From contig NZ_JAPNLJ010000009.1 of assembly GCF_026627445.1 (NCBI RefSeq), forward strand, positions 1 through 64,000: 64,000 nucleotides of DNA, given 5' to 3'. The DNA comes from Streptomyces sp. H27-H1 (GTDB taxonomy: Bacteria; Actinomycetota; Actinomycetes; Streptomycetales; Streptomycetaceae). The translations under genes and the position numbers were made by a program. Within the stretch, counting starts at the first letter, position 1. Each line of letters begins with the position of its first letter. Shown here in pieces: positions 1 to 7,441 of this stretch. The notes below the pieces were generated by a model, which was given only the letters and a program-made list of their open reading frames with translations, did not search any database and was not told where the DNA came from.

Positions 1-110
1 CAGCCATGATGGCAGTACAGGCACAGGTCTCCCCGGTGATCACAGAGCGTCGCAACTCCATGATCGCCAAGACTTGTGCCTGCTCTGCTACCGAGATGGC
101 GCCACCGCGC
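1..110. other. Unassigned prophage sequence at window edge
   Basis: This stretch lies just beyond the premature stop of the portal gene. On the minus strand one frame stays open from about position 129 to the window edge and reads like a real protein, with a helical stretch followed by a CxC motif. It has no visible start and is not in the portal frame. It could be the continuation of a rearranged phage gene or inserted sequence. The window ends before this can be settled. Confidence 0.3.
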
Positions 111-740
111 CTATCTGCGCGGCCTCTTAGCCGTGTTCTTCAGGTGCGCGCTGGGCACGGCCCCGTTGCCGAACCAGTCGAGTGCGAACTGCTGCACGGA
201 CAGGTACTCGCCGATGGACCACGCCGCGTAAGCGACCGGGGAAAGCCCGACCGCAAGACCAGCCATCGTGTACTGACGCTCGTGCCACACCTCGTCGGCC
301 GTGTATACCTGCGACCCGATCCGGTAGGTGATCACGCCGTCGCGCTGCCGCACGGTCACGTCCGCGAGCGGCACTAGTTCGATGCGGGCCGGCAGGCCGA
401 GACCGTCGCGCGCCGTGATCAGGCCGAAGCAGTTACCCGCACGGTCGAGATCGAACTGAGTGGAGTACAGCCACTCCATCATCCCGACCCGCTCGCCGCC
501 GGGGTTAACCAGCACGGGGGGCTTGGGCACCTCCACCTTCATCTCACCGACCCGGCGGTACACATCCACCGGCATCGTCGACACCAGGTTGGCGCGCAGC
601 CGCAGGCACGCCCACACCGCACTGTGGCGCAGCGCGGTCTCATCGGTCACAACCACCCCGCCCGCCCGTTGGGCTGGACGTGGGGGGATCAGCTCACCGG
701 CCGTAGGACCCGCGACGCTGCGGCGCTTGAACAGGCTCAT
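111..740 (-). pseudogene. Phage portal protein, N-terminal half (HK97 type)
   Basis: The portal protein forms the dodecameric ring at the capsid vertex through which DNA is packaged. The product begins MSLFKRR and shows the usual HK97-type portal N-terminus: a region around residues 35-60 reading HSAVWACLRLRANLVSTMPV, then a segment with DLDRAGNCF and LVPL. It stops at 209 residues, just after FGNGAVPSAHLKNTAK, where family members normally continue to about 400 residues. The last residues (RPRR) do not look like the family. The start follows directly on an upstream small membrane gene with an ATGA overlap. Either the gene is truncated by a deletion or insertion, or it is frameshifted. Portal identity is fairly secure; the cause of truncation is not. 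Confidence 0.75.
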
Positions 741-901
741 CCGCCATCACCCCTCGCCGACCACATCGAACCGGCAAGGATCACGGCGCCCGCGACCGAA
801 AGCGCGAACCCTCCGATCCAAGGGGCCAGTCCCCACGCGGCTCCGGCCGCAAGGAGCAGCAGAGCGAGCGCGTCGAGCAGGGTCGTTACGACACTGCGCA
901 C
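737..901 (-). CDS. Small phage membrane protein (54 aa)
   Basis: This 54-residue product starts at a GTG preceded by GAGGAGG, with spacing suited to a ribosome binding site. It ends in an ATGA overlap with the portal start. Two hydrophobic stretches (about residues 9-24 and 27-46) separated by a Trp/Gly/Pro turn predict a two-span membrane protein. It sits between the terminase and portal genes, where some actinophages carry a small membrane protein of unknown role. No function can be given. The tight spacing on both sides and the clean ribosome site support it as real, although it is short. Confidence 0.7.
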   Translation of the reverse strand: MRSVVTTLLDALALLLLAAGAAWGLAPWIGGFALSVAGAVILAGSMWSARGDGG

Positions 902-910
902 GGCGCCTCC

Positions 911-2455
911 TCAGTAGATCGAATCGAGTACGTCGTAGTCCTCGCGCACCAGCGGCCCCCGGGTCAGCAGCGCCCACCGCGCCTGCACCGCAGCGACGAG
1001 CGGTGACACATCCGCCAGCGACTTGCGCCGGTCGAGGACCCACGCGTCACCCACCGGCCGGGTCATCGCCCCGTTCACCGCAGCGGTCAGCGGCGCCTGG
1101 TCGATGTGGCGGACGGTGCCCTGCGTCATGGCGTCGGCCATCTGCCCGGACGCCTCCACCATGTCGCCCGTGCGCATCACCACCAGGTGGCCCGGCGGCG
1201 GGTGCTCCTTCTCGTCACCCTCCGGCGCGCGGACGCCCGCGGCCACCAGGTCGTCGATCAGGGAGGACGAGGGGGAGCCGGTCGCCGAGATGGCCACGGC
1301 CACCGGGTCGTGCAGCTGCAGCAGCCGCACGACTGCGGGCACCACCCACGCCGTGCCGGCCCGCCGGTCGACGACCTCCAGGTGCACCCGCCCGTCGGCC
1401 CGCAGCCCAGCCATCGCGATCGTCGAGGTAGCCCGGTCCTGCGACACCTCGATCGCCAGGGCGAGCTCGGCGCCCGGCCGGGACTCCGCGTCGGCGAGCC
1501 CGGGCCACGCGGCCTTGGGCACGTTCGGGTCCGAGGGCGGCGCGGCCCTGCGCGTGCGGTTCAGGTAGGCCCGGTCGAACTCGCCGGGGTCGAGCTTGTC
1601 GAGCTCGCTGCGGATCACGGCCTCGGTGACCGTGTGGCCCAGAGCGGGCAGCGTCGCCGCCCACGTGGCCGGGTCGTCGCGCGGCATGTCGTCCGGGGCG
1701 AACCACTCGAAGTACGCCACGCTGGGCCGGCGCCCGGTCTCCCACATCTCTTCGACGAGGGCCCGCCCGGCGGCACGCTTCTTGTTCAGCCACACCGAGC
1801 GCTCGGTCCCGCCGGCGGACGCCCACCACAACTGGGCCATGGGCTTGGTCAGCATCGCGGGACTGAACGCCTGCTCCAGCCGATCGTCTTCAGCAGCGAA
1901 GGCCTCGTCGATGATGCCGAGATCCAACGGCGGTCCGTGCCCAGCCTTCTCCGTATTCGACGTGATGCCCAGCAGGCTGCGAGTGCTACCCCAGATGATG
2001 GCCTCGTTGCCCGTGGTCTTCCGCGGCCGGTACCTGCCGAACAACGACGACGCGTCCAAGGTCGCAAGGAACTCATCCTCCCAACGCTTCTTGGCCATCG
2101 TTCGGTTCTGCGCGGCATAGGTCACGTTCTGCCGTTCCCACGCCATGATCCGATGGACCATCACGGCGAGCATCTGCTGAGTCTTGCCTTGCTGGCGCGG
2201 GACGCTAAGCCCGACCTCGCGGTGCGCGAACACACCAGTCTCTGGGTCGATCTCCAGCCCCACGTCGAGGACGTACCGCTGCCACGGCATCGGCTCGAAC
2301 CCGAGCCGGGACATGACCCTGGCTGCCTTGCCGCCGAGGGTAGGGAAGTCGGGGCGGCGAGGGGTACCCCAGTACGGAGCGCACTCCAGCCCGTACAACT
2401 CTCGCAGCTGGTCGCCGAATTCAGTCGGGGCTACCCAGATCTGCGAGGTCGTCAT
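911..2455 (-). CDS. terL: Phage terminase large subunit
   Basis: TerL is the ATPase-nuclease motor that pumps phage DNA into the procapsid and cuts concatemers. The 514-residue product has a Walker A-type motif (VPRQQGKT, about residues 85-92). A Walker B motif with catalytic glutamate (LGIIDEAF) lies near residue 180. An acidic C-terminal half is compatible with the RNase H-like nuclease. Length is typical for Siphoviridae terminases. It overlaps the small terminase gene upstream and is followed at once by the small membrane gene and the portal gene, the classic packaging-module order. Confidence 0.92.
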   Translation of the reverse strand: MTTSQIWVAPTEFGDQLRELYGLECAPYWGTPRRPDFPTLGGKAARVMSRLGFEPMPWQRYVLDVGLEIDPETGVFAHREVGLSVPRQQGKTQQMLAVMVHRIMAWERQNVTYAAQNRTMAKKRWEDEFLATLDASSLFGRYRPRKTTGNEAIIWGSTRSLLGITSNTEKAGHGPPLDLGIIDEAFAAEDDRLEQAFSPAMLTKPMAQLWWASAGGTERSVWLNKKRAAGRALVEEMWETGRRPSVAYFEWFAPDDMPRDDPATWAATLPALGHTVTEAVIRSELDKLDPGEFDRAYLNRTRRAAPPSDPNVPKAAWPGLADAESRPGAELALAIEVSQDRATSTIAMAGLRADGRVHLEVVDRRAGTAWVVPAVVRLLQLHDPVAVAISATGSPSSSLIDDLVAAGVRAPEGDEKEHPPPGHLVVMRTGDMVEASGQMADAMTQGTVRHIDQAPLTAAVNGAMTRPVGDAWVLDRRKSLADVSPLVAAVQARWALLTRGPLVREDYDVLDSIY

Positions 2456-2666
2456 CTTCGTCCTCCGCTGGCCGCCCGTCGACGAGCTGCTTCAGCGTGG
2501 CCCGCAGCTCCTTGTTCAGCGCGGGCAGCAGGCGCCCGTCGTCGCCTCCACCCGCGTCCATGTCAGCCGCCAGGCGGTACGCCATTTCAGCGAGCGTCGG
2601 CTCGACACCGACCAGGCCGCCGATTGCGTCGATGTCCTCGCGGACGGCTGTCTCCACCGGGCCCAT
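2421..2666 (-). CDS. Phage terminase small subunit-like protein
   Basis: The 81-residue product starts at an ATG preceded by GAGGAGG. A longer in-frame version exists but has no better ribosome site. It begins MGPVETAVREDIDA and ends in an acidic tail rich in Asp and Glu. It overlaps the start of terL by 35 bases. Position, size and the helical N-terminus (LAEMAYRLAADMDAG) fit the small terminase subunit that recognises the packaging site and loads TerL. The call rests mainly on context because small terminases diverge strongly. Confidence 0.65.
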   Translation of the reverse strand: MGPVETAVREDIDAIGGLVGVEPTLAEMAYRLAADMDAGGGDDGRLLPALNKELRATLKQLVDGRPAEDEDDDLADLGSPD

Positions 2667-2866
2667 GGCGGCCTCCTCAAGATCACTAGTGAGGGTTTCG
2701 ACCCTCACACGCAAAAATAAAAGCTGGGCGCGGGGCTGGGAAGATGATCTTCCCAAAAAATCGGGGCGGATCTGAGCGGAAATCTCGCATGATCTTGACG
2801 TTCTTGCTGGTCAGAGACCTAGAGATGGGCACGGTAAATCTGGCGTGGCATTTTATGTGTTGCGAT

Positions 2867-3240
2867 GCTCTGACCTGCGGTTTTGTGCAGGTCGGGGCAA
2901 ACGTGCAGGTCAGGGGCCCGCAAGTGGGGGCCTGTCGGGCTGCGCGGTGCGTGCAACGCTCTGACCTGCACGTTTGTCGGGAGTTGCGTAAACGTGCAGG
3001 TCAGAGCGTTGCAACTTGTCGCGCGAGTGCCCCGTTTCTGGGCGCCCGGGCATATGTGCACTCGGGCCCGAATCTGCACGCTTCTCGCGCGTGTTGCAGC
3101 GCTCTGACCTGCGCTTTTGTACAGTTGCCTGCAAAACCCCAGGTCAGGGGCCTGCCGGGCTGTCCGCGCTGAATGCCTGAATGCGCACCGCTCTGACCTG
3201 CGGTTTTGTCGAGAGATGCACATAAATGCAGGTCAGAGCG
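2867..3240. repeat. Array of four palindromic repeat units
   Basis: The 600-base gap between the terminase and HNH genes holds four related units starting near 2867, 2957, 3099 and 3189. Each opens with CTCTGACCTGC followed by a T-rich stretch such as GGTTTTGT. Each closes with the inverted counterpart GCAGGTCAG(A/G)G. Unit two is a perfect inverted repeat with 24-base arms (2952-2975 and 2990-3013) around a 14-base loop. Unit four has perfect 13-base arms (3189-3201 and 3228-3240). Spacing between unit starts is about 90, 142 and 90 bases. Nothing here looks coding. A packaging (pac/cos) region, protein-binding array or mobile palindrome family are all possible. Confidence 0.85.
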
Positions 3241-3267
3241 TTGCGGCTCCTGAAATCGGGGCCTGAT

Positions 3268-3552
3268 TCATCCGCCCGCGTACCAATCCCGCGACGTCTT
3301 CAAGCCCTTGACCTGCGACGATGCGCCCTTCTCGCCGTTGCAGTTCCGGCCGCAGGTCGCACACCGGTTGACGCCGTGGGCGGGCATCCAGTTGTCCTGG
3401 TCGTCGGGGTCGGCGCCGGCGGAGACGGGCTGGACGTGGTCGACGACGTCGGCGCCGGGGTGGCCGCAGAGGTGGCAGACGTCGGACTCGGCGAGGAAGC
3501 GGGCGCGAGCCTTGCGGTACGCGTAGCCGGTGAGGTCGGCGCGCTTGGCCAC
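3268..3552 (-). CDS. HNH endonuclease
   Basis: The 94-residue product is a compact HNH nuclease. It has a zinc pair CHLCG near residue 26, the catalytic DHVQP box near residue 37, and the second cysteine pair CATCGRNC with downstream Asn and Lys. Small HNH proteins beside the terminase assist DNA cleavage during headful or cohesive-end packaging in many tailed phages. Its place next to the repeat array and the terminase genes suits this role. The start is the ATG that gives the usual short N-terminus before the first zinc ligands. Confidence 0.9.
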   Translation of the reverse strand: MAKRADLTGYAYRKARARFLAESDVCHLCGHPGADVVDHVQPVSAGADPDDQDNWMPAHGVNRCATCGRNCNGEKGASSQVKGLKTSRDWYAGG

Positions 3553-3555
3553 GGC

Positions 3556-3822
3556 CTACTCCCTGTCGAGCGCTCGCTTGATGGTCTCTGCGAGGACCTC
3601 GCCAGCTCCTTCGAGCTGAACGGTGAAGGTGACAGGGCGCGCGAACGGGCCGTCGTGGGCGTGTGCCCGTCCGGTGTCGTGGGCCTCTTGGAGCGTGACG
3701 AAGCCGGTGTTGAGGCCGCATGGGCAGACGATGCAGGCCCTGCCGGTCTTCTCGGACCGGACCCATCCGTCTTCGGGCTCAAGGTCTCGGACCTCGGCAA
3801 CGGCAACGATGTGGTGCTCCAT
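3556..3822 (-). CDS. Small Cys-containing phage protein
   Basis: I chose the ATG at 3822 (MEHHIVAVAEV) because GAGGAGAG lies just upstream; a longer frame to 3900 has a low-complexity N-terminus. The 88-residue product contains a CIVCPCG motif and two nearby histidines (AHDTGRAHAH), suggesting a single zinc-binding site, followed by a beta-rich segment and a helical C-terminus. It ends three bases before the HNH gene and is presumably co-transcribed with it. I do not recognise the family. It resembles small accessory proteins of Streptomyces phages. Confidence 0.65.
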   Translation of the reverse strand: MEHHIVAVAEVRDLEPEDGWVRSEKTGRACIVCPCGLNTGFVTLQEAHDTGRAHAHDGPFARPVTFTVQLEGAGEVLAETIKRALDRE

Positions 3823-3961
3823 GCTGCTCTCCTCGGCGGTTGGCGGGGTTGCCGCCCGGGGCCCTCGTCCCGGGCGGCTGCACCCCGCATCCACTCGCAC
3901 CGAGTGGTCATGGGTGAGCCCGGCCGCGCGTAGGCGACGGCCGGGCTCGGGGGTGTGCTGG

Positions 3962-4225
3962 TTACTGGCGTCGGCGGAACAGGCAGATCAGTGCAGTCCG
4001 GTCGCCCGAGAGTGCCTTGCCTTCGGCGGCGGCCATATTGGTGAGGTGCCAGCCTTGGGCTTCGATGGCTTCGATCTGGTCGCCGACGCCAGTCATGAGC
4101 CCCGTGGCACGGTGGGCGGTGCTCGCCTCGATGATTTTGAAGGTGAGGATGTGGCGGCCCTGCTGGTACGCATCGGCTGCGGCCTTGGTGGCGACGTCGG
4201 CCTTGGCGTTGTTGATGAAGCCCAT
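3962..4225 (-). CDS. Conserved small phage/plasmid protein of unknown function
   Basis: The 87-residue product begins MGFINNAKADVATKAA and is predicted to be mostly helical, ending with a short basic CLFRRRQ. Proteins starting MGF(I/L)NNAKAD are common on Streptomyces mobile elements, but no function is assigned to them. A longer frame back to 4393 lacks a convincing start. The gene sits in the leftward run, and about 140 bases separate it from the zinc protein downstream. Confidence 0.65.
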   Translation of the reverse strand: MGFINNAKADVATKAAADAYQQGRHILTFKIIEASTAHRATGLMTGVGDQIEAIEAQGWHLTNMAAAEGKALSGDRTALICLFRRRQ

Positions 4226-4389
4226 GGTGCCCCCTGGTGCGGTGGTGGAGCCGCATCGTTGCATCGGGGCGGTGGGGCTGTCTGGCGTGTGACGTACCCG
4301 TGACGCACGAAAGCCCCGCGCGTTGGCGGGGCTTCGGTGTTCAGGCACGCTGAACGTGCACCCACTGTTACACCTTGAACTATGTGTGG

Positions 4390-4569
4390 TCAAGCGGCCT
4401 GTTGGGCTTGGCGGGCTTGGAGTTCATGCAGGTCGACCAGCGTTCGGCCGGCCTTGTCGTGGCCGTGGTGGGTGAGGTGGCCGCGGTGGAGCCAGACGCG
4501 GATGGTGCCGGGTCGGATACCGGTGGCTGCGTGGGCGGCGTACAGGTCAACGGGGAGCGGTGCGGCCAT
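4390..4569 (-). CDS. Small helix-turn-helix protein
   Basis: This 59-residue product has a clear MerR/excisionase-like core: LYAAHAATGIRPGTIRVWLH, then a basic wing (RGHLTHHGHDKAGRTLVDL) and a helical tail ending in QAQQAA. Such single-domain proteins bind DNA as phage regulators or recombination directionality factors. No strong ribosome site is seen, but the ATG directly precedes the conserved fold. It lies between two leftward genes of the same run. Its size explains why it is easily missed. Confidence 0.7.
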   Translation of the reverse strand: MAAPLPVDLYAAHAATGIRPGTIRVWLHRGHLTHHGHDKAGRTLVDLHELQARQAQQAA

Positions 4570-4583
4570 GGCTCCAGTGTGGC

Positions 4584-4841
4584 TCAGAGGGGGAGTCCAT
4601 AGGCGCGACAGTGGGCTTCGATGCGGGCGTGGATCTCATCGAGTCGTTCCCGCCCGCTGTCCTCGAGGCGCACGCTCATATCGTCCGCTTCCTCGTCGGT
4701 GTACTGGCCCGTGGCTACTTCCTCTTCGAGGGTCTCGCGGAGGGCGTCGTGAGCCTTGTTGGCCCGCCGGTACTCGTCCTTGAGCTCTTCGAGCCTGACC
4801 TTTTCCGGCGGGTCCTCGTCGGTTCCCAGCTCGTTCGTCAC
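4584..4841 (-). CDS. Charged coiled-coil phage protein
   Basis: The GTG at 4841 is preceded by AGGAG and gives an 85-residue, very acidic helical protein. It has heptad-like stretches (VRLEELKDEYRRANKAHDAL and LRETLEEEVATGQ) and a C-terminal helix with one cysteine. A longer frame to 4889 adds a poorly supported N-terminus. No family is recognised. It is in the leftward operon, just upstream of the small HTH gene. Confidence 0.6.
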   Translation of the reverse strand: MTNELGTDEDPPEKVRLEELKDEYRRANKAHDALRETLEEEVATGQYTDEEADDMSVRLEDSGRERLDEIHARIEAHCRAYGLPL

Positions 4842-4928
4842 CGCGGCTCCTCCGGTTGGGGTGCCTGGATCGCACCACTCGCGATCCATCCTGAGTGATC
4901 ACTGCCGGGTACGGAAGGCCGCATGTTC

Positions 4929-5030
4929 TCAGTGGGCGTGCGGCGGGTACCACCAGCCGCAGGTCGGGCAGTAGGTGTTGACGGTGGCGTTGCACAGCCT
5001 GTGGATGAGGGTGTGGATGTGGCGTCTCAT
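4929..5030 (-). CDS. Possible 33-residue zinc-knuckle peptide
   Basis: An ATG preceded by AAGGAC opens a 33-codon frame. The peptide has the spacing C..YCPTCGWWYPPHAH, that is one lone cysteine, a CxxC pair and two histidines, fitting a minimal zinc-binding knuckle. Very small cysteine-histidine proteins are common in Streptomyces phages. It lies between two leftward genes with no overlap. Support is modest because the frame is so short. Confidence 0.45.
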   Translation of the reverse strand: MRRHIHTLIHRLCNATVNTYCPTCGWWYPPHAH

Positions 5031-5059
5031 GGGCTTGTCCTTGTGGTCTACGGCCCGCT

Positions 5060-5704
5060 CTACGGGCGGTCTACAGCCCCTTCCGGAGTGCGCTGACCTG
5101 CGTCTACATCTCCGGAAGGGGTGGGCGGGGTCTGGCAGGGGAGTAGAGGCTCAATGTCGGCGGCCTTGATGCCGGATCGGCCTGTGACGGCGCCGATGCG
5201 GATCTGGGCGATGGGGATCCCGCAGTGGGTGAGGAGCGCGCGGATTCGGGTGTCGTCAAGGTGCTGGCCGGCGGGGTGGGCTTGGAGGGTGTCGTACAGC
5301 TCGCGGAGGTGGATGCCGGGCCGGTCTCCGATCAGATCGAGGAGCGCCTCGAGGAAGTCGGCCCGCAGCTCCGCTGGGTCGGGCGGGACGGGGCGGCCGG
5401 CGCACCAGGCTGCGATGGTCAGGGTGGCGGCGGCCGCGGGCCCGGCGAGGGGCAGCTGCGGCAGGGCCTGACCGGCGACGCCGAGAGCGTAGGCGGCCGC
5501 CCCGTACCGAAGGGCGAGGCTCCCGAAGGTGTCGCCGGCCAGGCGGCGGCCGAGGTCTCGGGCGAGCTCTCGGCCACCGTCGCTGAGTTGCTGAGCGTGG
5601 TCGGCCCGTCGGTGGAACCAGCACAGGCAGTCAGGCCCGGGTGCCTCACGGAGCGAAGCGAGTTCGTCGGTGAGGTCGAGAGTGTCGTCCTCGGGCCCGA
5701 TCAC
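5060..5704 (-). CDS. Unknown protein with C-terminal winged-helix-like domain
   Basis: The 214-residue product (GTG start at 5704, just after the stop of the upstream gene) begins VIGPEDDTLDLTDEL. A middle part (residues 80-115) is alanine-rich and hydrophobic. The C-terminal part (GIHLRELYDTLQ ... DTRIRALLTHCGIPIAQ ... RSGIKAADIEPLL) resembles the small winged-helix tail that follows the motor domain of FtsK/TraB-type proteins of actinomycete integrative elements. Here there is no motor domain. The resemblance is from memory of that family and function is unknown. It sits in a run with two small membrane proteins. Confidence 0.55.
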   Translation of the reverse strand: MIGPEDDTLDLTDELASLREAPGPDCLCWFHRRADHAQQLSDGGRELARDLGRRLAGDTFGSLALRYGAAAYALGVAGQALPQLPLAGPAAAATLTIAAWCAGRPVPPDPAELRADFLEALLDLIGDRPGIHLRELYDTLQAHPAGQHLDDTRIRALLTHCGIPIAQIRIGAVTGRSGIKAADIEPLLPCQTPPTPSGDVDAGQRTPEGAVDRP

Positions 5705-5705
5705 C

Positions 5706-6005
5706 TCAGGCGTTGCCGACGAACGTGGCGAGCATGCCGCCGACGCTTCCGAAGAGGCCGCCGACGAGCGCACCGACCTGTGTCCCGGAGAGCGACAGGC
5801 CGAGGCCGAGGCAGACGAACCCGGGGAGCAGGTGGAGCTTCTTGGTGTCCTTGCCGTGCTTGTGCATCTGCCAGGCCCAGAGGGCGAGGACGATGACGAG
5901 GAGGACGGAGATGGGTACGGATCCGCCCTGGCCCACGGGTGCGTTGGGGGCGGCCATGGTGTGGGCGCTGGCGGTGTCGATGGCTGCGAGCAGGCTGGTC
6001 TTCAC
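5706..6005 (-). CDS. Small membrane protein
   Basis: The GTG at 6005 has AAGGACC upstream. The 99-residue product has a short N-terminus, a strong membrane span (about residues 32-46, VPISVLLVIVLALWAW), a basic loop (HKHGKDTKK) and two further hydrophobic glycine-rich stretches. The layout is like the small membrane protein encoded at 59572-59766. Such proteins are common on Streptomyces mobile elements and may act at the envelope during transfer or lysis. No direct evidence of role is seen. It overlaps the upstream 54-residue membrane gene region closely. Confidence 0.65.
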   Translation of the reverse strand: MKTSLLAAIDTASAHTMAAPNAPVGQGGSVPISVLLVIVLALWAWQMHKHGKDTKKLHLLPGFVCLGLGLSLSGTQVGALVGGLFGSVGGMLATFVGNA

Positions 6006-6015
6006 GTGTGGTCCT

Positions 6016-6180
6016 TCAGTACGAGAGGGCGACGATGGCGACGATGCCAGCGAGGGCGCCGAGGGTGGCGTGGAAGAGGAGCCGGTGAGCGCGGCTCCCG
6101 GACGGCAGGAGTCGGAGGAGGGCAAGGGCAGCGGGGATGGTGAGGAGTCCCCAGTAGCCGAGCCCGTGGTAAGTGATCAT
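6016..6180 (-). CDS. Small two-span membrane protein (54 aa)
   Basis: An ATG preceded by AAGGTGA opens a 54-residue frame (MITYHGLGYWGLLT) with two hydrophobic helices separated by a basic hinge (PSGSRAHR). An overlapping frame in the same interval is only proline- and arginine-rich and was not chosen. It precedes another small membrane gene, so the two may work as a pair. The pattern would fit a holin/antiholin or membrane-anchor pair, but nothing decisive is seen. Confidence 0.6.
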   Translation of the reverse strand: MITYHGLGYWGLLTIPAALALLRLLPSGSRAHRLLFHATLGALAGIVAIVALSY

Positions 6181-6229
6181 GAATATTCACCTTGGGGCGC
6201 GTAGGTGGGCGGGGTGGCTCAGGCCTGGC

Positions 6230-6601
6230 TCAGCCGGTGGCGCACGGGTAGTAGTCGGCGAAGGCGTCGGCCTGCTCCGCGAGCTGATCTGCGGCCGCGC
6301 GGAGTGCGCCACACCAGCGGCGGGCGGTCTCCTCGTCGGTGAGGGTGTGCGCCGGCCGGGCTTCGGCCACGGCCTGAACTGCGGCGCATGCCTGGCTCAC
6401 TGCCGTCTCGGCTTGCGTCGCCTGGTGCGCCAGGCGCTGAGCCAGCGGAGCGCGTGGATCACCCAGCTGGCTCAGGTCGCGCGCCACGGTGTCCTTGGAG
6501 ATGCCGAGCTGGGTCGCGATCTGCCGGTTCGATGCGCCGGTCTGCGCCAGCTGGCGCACGGTGGTGCGCCGGGTGGCTACTTCCGTGGGGCTGGTCACCA
6601 T
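6230..6601 (-). CDS. HTH DNA-binding protein
   Basis: The ATG at 6601 gives 123 residues beginning MVTSPTEVATRR. Residues about 12-45 form a homeodomain-like/resolvase-type helix-turn-helix (VRQLAQTGASNRQIATQLGI followed by SKDTVARDL). The rest is an alanine-rich helical region that could mediate oligomerisation. It overlaps the upstream DUF6907 gene by seven bases, indicating translational coupling. A regulatory role within the phage is likely. The long in-frame extension to 6979 is arginine- and proline-rich shadow sequence and is excluded. Confidence 0.75.
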   Translation of the reverse strand: MVTSPTEVATRRTTVRQLAQTGASNRQIATQLGISKDTVARDLSQLGDPRAPLAQRLAHQATQAETAVSQACAAVQAVAEARPAHTLTDEETARRWCGALRAAADQLAEQADAFADYYPCATG

Positions 6602-6951
6602 GCACCCCCCGCGCGGAGCACGGCCAGGCGGTCGGCGAACTCGACGAGCAGGGCCGCCCGCTGGACGAGACCCGCGGCGAACGCCCGCAGGCCGTCCGGG
6701 TCGAGCGTGAGGCCGGGCGCGGTGAGCTCGACGTAGACGCTCGCCGGAACGGGCGTGGTGCCGTAGGGGTACTCGACGAGCTCGGCGTCTATGTCGACCA
6801 GGCCGTCGGGGACGGGGACGGGCGCCGCGTGGTGGAGGTCGGCCCGGTACTCGGCCGGGCCTTCGCGGTGGCCGGCGCACCAGGCCGGTTCGGGCAGGGT
6901 GACGTCGCCGTGGTCGAGGGTCGGCACCGTCACGGTGCGGGCCCCGGTCAC
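6595..6951 (-). CDS. DUF6907-type protein
   Basis: The 118-residue product has the features I associate with DUF6907: an N-terminal WCAGH motif with acidic or histidine neighbours, EYRADLHH, beta strands with PYGTTPVPASVYVELT, then a C-terminal helix (GLRAFAAGLVQRAALL). This family is widespread on Streptomyces phages, plasmids and integrative elements with no known activity. The Cys/His arrangement suggests metal binding. It overlaps both neighbours by a few bases in the leftward operon. Confidence 0.75.
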   Translation of the reverse strand: MTGARTVTVPTLDHGDVTLPEPAWCAGHREGPAEYRADLHHAAPVPVPDGLVDIDAELVEYPYGTTPVPASVYVELTAPGLTLDPDGLRAFAAGLVQRAALLVEFADRLAVLRAGGAW

Positions 6952-7166
6952 CGTGCGCCCTCGGCGTCCAGCGCAGCAACGAGGCCGCGCAGGGCGTAGT
7001 CGAGGCCGGCGGCGGCCCTCACCATGTCGTTGTGGTCGTGGATGTCCGCGGAGGCGGTCCGGGCGAGAGCGTCGCGGGCGGCCCCCAGGGCGATGTCGAC
7101 CGGCGGCGTCCAGCTCCGGCTGTCGCGCTCGGGGTCGTGGAGCGGTTCGCTGACGGCGGTGGTCAT
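6948..7166 (-). CDS. Hypothetical phage protein
   Basis: The 72-residue product is polar at the N-terminus (MTTAVSEPLHDPERDS) and helical afterwards (ALGAARDALARTA, GLDYALRGLVAALDAEG). It overlaps the downstream DUF6907 gene by four bases and the upstream gene by four bases (ATGA). No family is recognised. The overlaps are the main support for it being translated. Confidence 0.6.
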   Translation of the reverse strand: MTTAVSEPLHDPERDSRSWTPPVDIALGAARDALARTASADIHDHNDMVRAAAGLDYALRGLVAALDAEGAR

Positions 7167-7441
7167 GCGGTCACCCCCCGGGCGGCGAGGCGCAGCTGGG
7201 CGGCGTACTCGTCGCGGGTGGTGCCGGGGCGGACCTCGGGGGCCCAGCCGAGGATCTGCCGTTCGGCCTCGTCGACCAGCGCGGCGTCATCGCCGAAGCG
7301 GGCGACGGCGAACTGTCGGGCGAGGAGCAGGCGGGAGGCTTCCCACATGACGTGGGCGGGGCGGGCCCGGGCCAGGTAGTTGGCGATGGCGACGAGGAGT
7401 TCGCGGCAGGCCTCGGTGGGCGCGTCGATGATCTCGTTCAT
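7163..7441 (-). CDS. Hypothetical helical phage protein
   Basis: The ATG at 7441 overlaps the stop of a tiny upstream frame and gives 92 residues starting MNEIIDAPTEACREL. It is almost all helix (LLVAIANYLARARPAHVMW, ASRLLLARQFAVARFG) with a C-terminal DEYAAQLRLAARG. An in-frame extension to 7603 is low-complexity. No function can be suggested. It is one of five overlapping small genes in the same leftward run. Confidence 0.6.
   Translation of the reverse strand: MNEIIDAPTEACRELLVAIANYLARARPAHVMWEASRLLLARQFAVARFGDDAALVDEAERQILGWAPEVRPGTTRDEYAAQLRLAARGVTA

Noticed and set aside
2744..3223. Overlapping open frames on both strands with repeated Cys/Leu motifs
   Set aside because: The repeats in the proteins are only translations of the palindromic DNA units, and no ribosome sites are present.
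6002..6190. Proline/arginine-rich minus frame
   Set aside because: The alternative frame 6016-6180 has two membrane helices and a ribosome site.
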